Positions 59,557 through 64,000 of a stretch of 64,000 nucleotides of DNA are shown in pieces. The stretch is from Bacteroidia bacterium (GTDB lineage: Bacteria; Bacteroidota; Ignavibacteria; UBA10030), in contig BQML01000006.1 of NCBI GenBank assembly GCA_022180565.1, positions 25,963-89,962 on the forward strand, written 5' to 3'. Both the position numbers and the translations under genes were made by a program. The notes under the pieces were generated by a model. That model was not told the DNA's origin, searched no databases, and saw only the letters and a program-made list of their open reading frames with translations. Position 1 is the first letter of the stretch, and the number at the start of each line of letters is the position of its first letter.

Positions 59557-61611
59557 ATGGAGCAGTTTCTTCAGTGGATCCCTTGGCTTGGAGGCGCGGG
59601 TTTGCTCGTCGCCTTCTCCCTCTACTCCAGCATCAAGCGCCTGCCCGACGGCAACGAGCGTATGCGCGACATCGCATCACAGATTCACGTCGGCGCCATG
59701 GCGTTTCTGCGAAGAGAATACGTCGTTCTTGCGGTGTTTGTGATCATCGTGTTCACGCTCCTGGCATGGTTTCTCAATATTCAAACGGCCGTCGCCTACG
59801 TCAGCGGCGCGTTGTGCTCAATCGGCGCGGGGTTCTTCGGAATGAACGCCGCCACGCGGGCGAACGTGCGAACCGCTGAAGCCGCGCGAACCTCGGGACA
59901 GGAAAAAGCGCTCCTGACGGCATTTGACGGAGGCGCCGTTATGGGCGTCAGCGTAGCCAGCCTTGGCTTGATCGGCGTAGGCGTGTTCTTCCTCCTGTTC
60001 GGTCATCCGTCCGAAGCCAGCATCATCAATGGCTTTGCCATGGGCGCCTCCTCGATCGCACTTTTTGCGCGCGTGGGGGGCGGAATCTACACCAAGGCGG
60101 CCGATGTCGGGGCCGACCTGGTGGGCAAGGTCGAAGCCGGGATCCCGGAGGATGATCCAAGAAATCCCGGTGTGATTGCAGACAACGTCGGCGACAACGT
60201 GGGCGACGTGGCGGGCATGGGTGCCGATATCTTCGAGTCCTATGTCGGCGCAATCATTGCGACGATCGCCATCGGGGCAACGCTCTTGCCGGAAGGCCTG
60301 GCGGGTCTGAAAGCGGTGGGCGAGGTACCGGACGGAGTGATCAAGGAGATCCTGATGGCTCTCCCCCTCATCCTCGCCGGCCTCGGTCTCCTTTCTTCGT
60401 TCATCGGAATCATTTCGATGCGCATTCTCAAGCGATACTCTCCCGCCGCGGCCCTTCGGTATTCCACGTTTACTGCTGCCGTGCTGTTTCTGGCGGGCAG
60501 TTTCTGGATCATCAGAACCTACGATGTCAGCAACAGTGTTTTCTGGGCCGTCTTCTTCGGAACGCTTGCAGGCGTGCTGATCGGCCTGATCACCGAATTC
60601 TACACTTCCGGCCCGCCCATTCAGCGCATCGGCCTTGCCAGCAAAACCGGCGCGGCAACGAACATCATTCAGGGCCTTGCCGTCGGGCTCGAATCCACCG
60701 CGTTACCCGTCCTGACCATCTGTGTCGCAATCTATGTCTCAAACGATGTTGCGGGACTCTACGGCATCGGAATCGCAGCCGTGGGCATGCTTGCAACCGT
60801 CGGCATCACCATGTCTGTGGATGCCTACGGTCCCATCGCCGACAACGCCGGCGGCATTTCTGAAATGTCGGGACTCGGTCCGGATGTCCGCAAAATCACC
60901 GACAGTCTTGACGCGTTAGGCAATACGACAGCAGCGATGGGAAAAGGATTCGCCATCGGTTCCGCCGCGCTGACAGCTCTGGCACTCTTCGCCGCGTTTT
61001 CCCAGGCGGTGGACGCAAGTCTCCTCAAGCACGGACTGGAACCTCTGAAGATCATTATCACGGATCCTTCCGTAGTCATTGGTCTGTTCATCGGGGGCAT
61101 TCTGCCGTTCTTCATTGCGGCCCTGACAATGACCTCGGTTGGCCGGGCCGCGGGGCGTATGGTCGACGAGATTCGACGCCAGTTCCGCGAGATTCCCGGA
61201 TTGCTTGAGGGAAAACCCGGGGTCAAACCGGACGCAGCGCGGTGCGTGGACATCTCCACGCGAGCAGCGCTCAAGGAAATGGTGATTCCAGGCGTATCGG
61301 CAGTCGTCGCGCCGGTGCTGGTCGGTTTCCTTCTTGGCCCGGCGGCCCTCGGCGGGATGCTTGCCGGAGCGACAGTGACCGGTGTTCTCCTTGCCCTGAT
61401 GATGGCCAACGCCGGCGGTGCGTGGGATAACGCAAAGAAGGCCATTGAAAAAGGCGAGGTGCCGGGTGAACGCAAAGGCTCTGACGCGCATAAGGCAACC
61501 GTCGTGGGCGATACCGTAGGAGATCCCTTCAAAGATACTTCCGGGCCGTCGATGAATATTCTGATCAAACTGATGTCCGTCGTTTCGTTGGTCATAGCCC
61601 CGCTGCTTTGA
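59557..61611 (+). CDS. hppA: K+-stimulated membrane pyrophosphatase (ion-pumping)
   Basis: A 684-residue protein with about 16 membrane helices that couples pyrophosphate hydrolysis to Na+ or H+ export. The catalytic loops are [62 protein letters not shown] and [21 protein letters not shown]. The [10 protein letters not shown] motif has alanine where potassium-independent enzymes have lysine (GNTTKA), so this is the K+-dependent class. Whether it moves Na+, H+ or both cannot be settled here; the Na+-driven symporters in the window would suit a sodium pump. Confidence 0.95.
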   Translation: MEQFLQWIPWLGGAGLLVAFSLYSSIKRLPDGNERMRDIASQIHVGAMAFLRREYVVLAVFVIIVFTLLAWFLNIQTAVAYVSGALCSIGAGFFGMNAATRANVRTAEAARTSGQEKALLTAFDGGAVMGVSVASLGLIGVGVFFLLFGHPSEASIINGFAMGASSIALFARVGGGIYTKAADVGADLVGKVEAGIPEDDPRNPGVIADNVGDNVGDVAGMGADIFESYVGAIIATIAIGATLLPEGLAGLKAVGEVPDGVIKEILMALPLILAGLGLLSSFIGIISMRILKRYSPAAALRYSTFTAAVLFLAGSFWIIRTYDVSNSVFWAVFFGTLAGVLIGLITEFYTSGPPIQRIGLASKTGAATNIIQGLAVGLESTALPVLTICVAIYVSNDVAGLYGIGIAAVGMLATVGITMSVDAYGPIADNAGGISEMSGLGPDVRKITDSLDALGNTTAAMGKGFAIGSAALTALALFAAFSQAVDASLLKHGLEPLKIIITDPSVVIGLFIGGILPFFIAALTMTSVGRAAGRMVDEIRRQFREIPGLLEGKPGVKPDAARCVDISTRAALKEMVIPGVSAVVAPVLVGFLLGPAALGGMLAGATVTGVLLALMMANAGGAWDNAKKAIEKGEVPGERKGSDAHKATVVGDTVGDPFKDTSGPSMNILIKLMSVVSLVIAPLL

Positions 61612-61619
61612 CCGTGCTT

Positions 61620-61647
61620 TTCACTTTTTGGTTTTTCACTGTACATT
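61620..61647 (+). promoter_or_regulatory. Possible promoter for the rpsF operon
   Basis: TTCACT (61620-61625) and TACATT (61642-61647) are separated by 16 bp, 60 bp upstream of rpsF, just after the hppA stop. The boxes are only moderate matches. Confidence 0.35.
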
Positions 61648-61662
61648 TTTTATTAACCCCCT

Positions 61663-61683
61663 GCTCTTACTTCGCGTAAGGGC
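61663..61683 (+). promoter_or_regulatory. Leader hairpin upstream of rpsF
   Basis: GCTCTTAC and GTAAGGGC form an 8-bp stem (one G-T pair) with a 5-nt TTCGC loop, about 25 bp before the rpsF ATG. It has no T-tract. rpsF leaders in other bacteria are bound by S6:S18 for autoregulation; the typical CCG bulge of that motif is not obvious here. Confidence 0.4.
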
Positions 61684-61707
61684 CATGACAAACGTCCAGA
61701 GGGATCT

Positions 61708-62160
61708 ATGGAACAACAACGCAAGAGAATCTACGAGACCACCTTCATCGTCAACGCAACGCTTGACGATGCTCAGATCGATCAGGTGATCGAACGATTC
61801 AAAGAGTTTCTCACGAAAAACGATGCGGAGATTCGCACGCTCGACAAGTGGGGCCGCAAGCGGCTTGCCTACCCGATCCAAAAGAAGAACAACGGCTACT
61901 ATGCGGTGTGTGAATTCCTTGCTCCTGCAGAGATCGTGGCCAAGCTCGAGCGGTATTACCACCTCGACGAAAACATCATGCGATTCCTCATCGTGCAGTT
62001 GAGCGAGAAGATGCTCAAGGCCCGGCAGGAGCAGGAGCGGCGTTCAGCGGCTCCGCAGGAACCGGTTTCGACCGCCCCGGCCGAGGTCAAGCCCGGGAGG
62101 AATGTGACGCCTCCCGGCGCTCAGGATGATGACGAGGAAAGCGACGACGACGCAACCTGA
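61708..62160 (+). CDS. rpsF: 30S ribosomal protein S6
   Basis: A 150-residue small-subunit protein with the S6 fold (RIYETTFIVNATLDDAQIDQVIERF, DKWGRKRLAYPIQKKNNGYYAVCEF, RYYHLDENIMRFLIVQL). A C-terminal low-complexity tail ends in a run of acidic residues (DDDEESDDDA). AGAGGG precedes the ATG. It starts the rpsF-rpsR-rplI cluster; the ssb gene often found between rpsF and rpsR is absent. Confidence 0.95.
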   Translation: MEQQRKRIYETTFIVNATLDDAQIDQVIERFKEFLTKNDAEIRTLDKWGRKRLAYPIQKKNNGYYAVCEFLAPAEIVAKLERYYHLDENIMRFLIVQLSEKMLKARQEQERRSAAPQEPVSTAPAEVKPGRNVTPPGAQDDDEESDDDAT

Positions 62161-62202
62161 CGCATCGTCCCCTCACACACCTTTTGAACGGAGAATAACT
62201 TC

Positions 62203-62484
62203 ATGCGAAGATCATCAACACCACGGCGGGGACCGCGGAGTGCCCGCGCATCACGGATGCAGCAGGCCCGCAAAAAGCGCGTCTGCCGCTTCTGCGAAAA
62301 CAACGATCTCTATATCGACTACAAGAACGAGAAGCGTCTCCAGCGATTCGTTTCCGAGCAGGGTCGGATCATTCCGAAACGCATCACCGGCACGTGCTCC
62401 CGGCATCAGCGAATGCTCGTCCAGGCCATCAAGCGGGCCAGACACCTGGCGCTTTTGCCGTTTGTTTCCGATGCAGTGAAATAA
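62203..62484 (+). CDS. rpsR: 30S ribosomal protein S18
   Basis: A 93-residue protein that pairs with S6. The core [64 protein letters not shown] is canonical in order (split here as motifs [21 protein letters not shown] and [12 protein letters not shown]). The CxxC plus a third cysteine suggest a zinc-binding form. A basic N-terminal extension ([16 protein letters not shown]) is longer than usual. A GGAG site precedes the ATG. Confidence 0.95.
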   Translation: MRRSSTPRRGPRSARASRMQQARKKRVCRFCENNDLYIDYKNEKRLQRFVSEQGRIIPKRITGTCSRHQRMLVQAIKRARHLALLPFVSDAVK

Positions 62485-62498
62485 CCGGAGGAGCGGAC

Positions 62499-62942
62499 AT
62501 GAAAGTCATTTTACGCAAAGATTACAGCCAACTCGGCAAGATCGGCGACGTTGTCGATGTGAAGGACGGTTACGCAAGGAATTTTCTGATCCCGCGTGAG
62601 ATTGCTTACGCCGCCACCGAAGGCAACCTCAAGACTCTCGAGGAAGAGAAGAAACAGGCGCAACGCAGGGCTGAAAAGGAGCGGGCGGAAGCCGAGAAGA
62701 CGGTTCAAGAACTTGCCAAACTCTCGATTACTATCCAGATGAAGGTTGGTGAAGACGAGAAACTCTTTGGGTCGGTGACCTCGCAGATGATCGCCGATGA
62801 AGTCCAGCGGAAGGGCGTGAATCTCGACAAGAAAACCATCGAGCTTGAAGAGCCGATCAGGGCGCTGGGCATTTACGACGTTCCCGTGCGCCTCGCAGGC
62901 GGAGTCACCGGCACGGTGAAGGTCTGGGTCGTACGCGAGTGA
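62499..62942 (+). CDS. rplI: 50S ribosomal protein L9
   Basis: A 147-residue protein with the typical N-terminal domain (MKVILRKDYSQLGKIGDVVDVKDGYARNFLIP), a long connecting helix (LKTLEEEKKQAQRRAEKERAEAEK) and a C-terminal domain with LFGSVTSQMIADEV. GGAGGAG lies just before the ATG at 62499, which rules out the longer upstream frame inside rpsR. Ends the ribosomal cluster; a terminator follows. Confidence 0.96.
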   Translation: MKVILRKDYSQLGKIGDVVDVKDGYARNFLIPREIAYAATEGNLKTLEEEKKQAQRRAEKERAEAEKTVQELAKLSITIQMKVGEDEKLFGSVTSQMIADEVQRKGVNLDKKTIELEEPIRALGIYDVPVRLAGGVTGTVKVWVVRE

Positions 62943-62967
62943 ACTTCAAGACACACGATCCATTCGG

Positions 62968-62988
62968 TCGTGCAACGAGATTGCACGA
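62968..62988 (+). repeat. Hairpin after rplI
   Basis: TCGTGCAA and TTGCACGA form a perfect 8-bp stem with a CGAGA loop, 26 bp after the rplI stop and just before the terminator. It could protect the 3' end or act as a regulatory site. Confidence 0.5.
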
Positions 62989-63005
62989 AAGCAGATGATT
63001 CAAGC

Positions 63006-63032
63006 CGCCGGCACGTTGCCGGCGTTTTTTTT
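63006..63032 (+). terminator. Rho-independent terminator of the rpsF-rpsR-rplI operon
   Basis: CGCCGGCA-CGT-TGCCGGCG is a perfect 8-bp GC-rich stem with a 3-nt loop followed by eight T residues. Confidence 0.93.
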
Positions 63033-63071
63033 GTTCTCACATGAAACAAGGCTCGTAAGAAATCGGTTTTC

Positions 63072-63101
63072 TTGACTTTTGCGGGCAAAAATGAGTACTT
63101 T
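63072..63101 (+). promoter_or_regulatory. Promoter for korA
   Basis: TTGACT (63072-63077) and TACTTT (63096-63101) are separated by 18 bp, about 55 bp upstream of the korA ATG and after the terminator of the ribosomal operon. Confidence 0.6.
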
Positions 63102-63157
63102 ACACAACGCAGATTTCTCCAAACCTGCAGTCCCTTTCCCAAAGGAAGTGAAACAGC

Positions 63158-64000
63158 ATGGCTGAAAAAAAGTCTCAATCGCTCGACGAGGTGACGATAC
63201 GCTTTGCGGGCGATTCCGGCGACGGTATGCAGTTGACCGGAACCCAGTTCACCAATACCACAGCCCTTCTCGGCAACGACCTGAGCACCCTGCCGGACTA
63301 TCCAGCCGAAATCCGCGCCCCCCAGGGCACCCTGTTTGGCGTCAGCGGCTTTCAAATCCACTTCGGCAGTAAGGAAATCCACACCCCCGGAGATCAGTGC
63401 GACGTTTTGGTGGCCATGAACGCGGCCGCGCTCAAGGTCAACCTCGGCAGTCTGGTGGATGGCGGGGCCATTATCGCCAATACCGACGGGTTCAACGACA
63501 AGAACCTGAAACTTGCCGGCTATACGTCCAACCCCCTCAAAGACGGATCATTGAGCAAATACCAGGTGTACGAGGTCGACATTTCGAAGCTGACCGCCCT
63601 GGCGCTCCAGGACATGAACCTGTCCAGCAAGATCACCGACCGCTCAAAGAACTTCTTTGCGCTCGGTATGATGTACTGGATGTACAACCGTCCCATTGAT
63701 CCGACCGCCGATTGGATCAAGAGCAAGTTCGCTTCCAAACCCGAGATTATGGAAGCCAATCTCCGTGTGCTGAAGGCCGGATGGAACTACGGCGAAACCA
63801 CCGAGATCTTCACCGTTCCGTAACACGGTCGGGAAGGCGAAACTCCCCCCGGGGAAATATCGCAATATTACGGGGAACCAGGCGACCGCATGGGGCCTCA
63901 TGGCCGCCGCAGACAAGGCGAAGCTCGAATTGTTCCTCGGATCCTACCCCATCACACCGGCCAGCGACATTCTCCATGAGTTGTCGATGTTCAAGAACTT
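63158..64000 (+). CDS. korA: 2-oxoacid:ferredoxin oxidoreductase alpha (KorA-type, fused gamma-alpha), frameshifted and cut by window
   Basis: The first 221 residues form the gamma (Fe-S/CoA-side) domain: [45 protein letters not shown] and [22 protein letters not shown]. The frame stops at TAA (63821-63823). The start of the alpha domain continues at once in the +1 frame ([17 protein letters not shown], then [33 protein letters not shown]) to the window edge, with no start codon of its own. Removing one T at 63821 restores one continuous fused protein as in other FCB-group genomes. It reduces ferredoxin with oxoglutarate or a related 2-oxoacid and coenzyme A. The break may be a real mutation or an assembly error. 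Confidence 0.87.

Noticed and set aside
60825..61646. 273-codon minus-strand open frame
   Set aside because: Antisense to the pyrophosphatase pump; a shadow.
63006..63032. Riboswitch before korA
   Set aside because: The hairpin is a standard terminator of the rpsF operon, and the bases after it hold only a promoter.

Overview
The window comes from a bacterium of the FCB group (Bacteroidota and relatives such as Ignavibacteria, Kapabacteria or KSB1-like lineages). The supporting evidence is a secreted protein with a type IX secretion (T9SS)-style C-terminal domain next to a PorV/PorQ-like outer-membrane protein, a TonB receptor with a carboxypeptidase-regulatory-like N-terminal domain, a Big_5 lipoprotein, and a fused two-subunit-type KorA. 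GC content looks moderately high. Three minus-strand genes are preceded by near-consensus TTGACA-(16 or 17)-TATACT/TATAGA promoters. One divergent region instead shows boxes resembling the Bacteroidota TAnnTTTG motif. There is no CRISPR array, rRNA, prophage or insertion sequence.

Region 1 (1-32 kb, almost all minus strand) is a carbohydrate-utilisation island. Reading in the direction of transcription it holds: a TonB-dependent receptor, a T9SS cargo protein and a PorV-like protein; a very large heparinase II/III-type lyase with a C-terminal CBM9-like domain; a core-MetE-like protein, a glycosidase-like TIM barrel, a PhyH dioxygenase, a six-hairpin glycosidase-like protein, a class V aminotransferase-fold protein with a Tat-like leader, and a xylose-isomerase-like TIM barrel. 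After these come two tandem SSS symporters and a tightly coupled catabolic operon (SDR, metal-ligand-less MBL-fold protein, SDR, Cys-rich unknown, acetoacetate-decarboxylase-fold protein, 2-hydroxyacid dehydrogenase, L-rhamnose isomerase), then an IclR regulator with its own strong promoter. The operon has a rhamnose isomerase but no visible kinase (RhaB) or aldolase (RhaD). This is the best candidate here for an undescribed pathway.

Region 2 (29.9-41 kb) is a second sugar locus: a GH172/DUF2961 protein, an ABC sugar-binding protein and permease without an ATPase, and a fucose-isomerase-like protein. Divergently transcribed are an AGE-family epimerase, a second PhyH, a third SSS symporter and a 43-aa membrane peptide, followed by a convergent beta-helix (GH141-like) protein. 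A perfect inverted repeat sits between the divergent halves.

Region 3 (41-49 kb, minus strand) holds secreted or hypothetical proteins (one with a C39-like cysteine peptidase domain), a Big_5 lipoprotein, mltG, aroQ, an isolated trpA and tsaD. Region 4 (49-64 kb, mostly plus strand) is housekeeping: rpmB, pgsA, pgpA, cinA, thpR, recA, recX, an AI-2E transporter, then a fatty-acid desaturase and bioY on the minus strand. It continues with tRNA-Gln (with a decayed tRNA-like copy upstream), prs, L25, pth, a pyrophosphate-energised pump, rpsF-rpsR-rplI, and a korA that is interrupted by an apparent one-base insertion and runs off the window.
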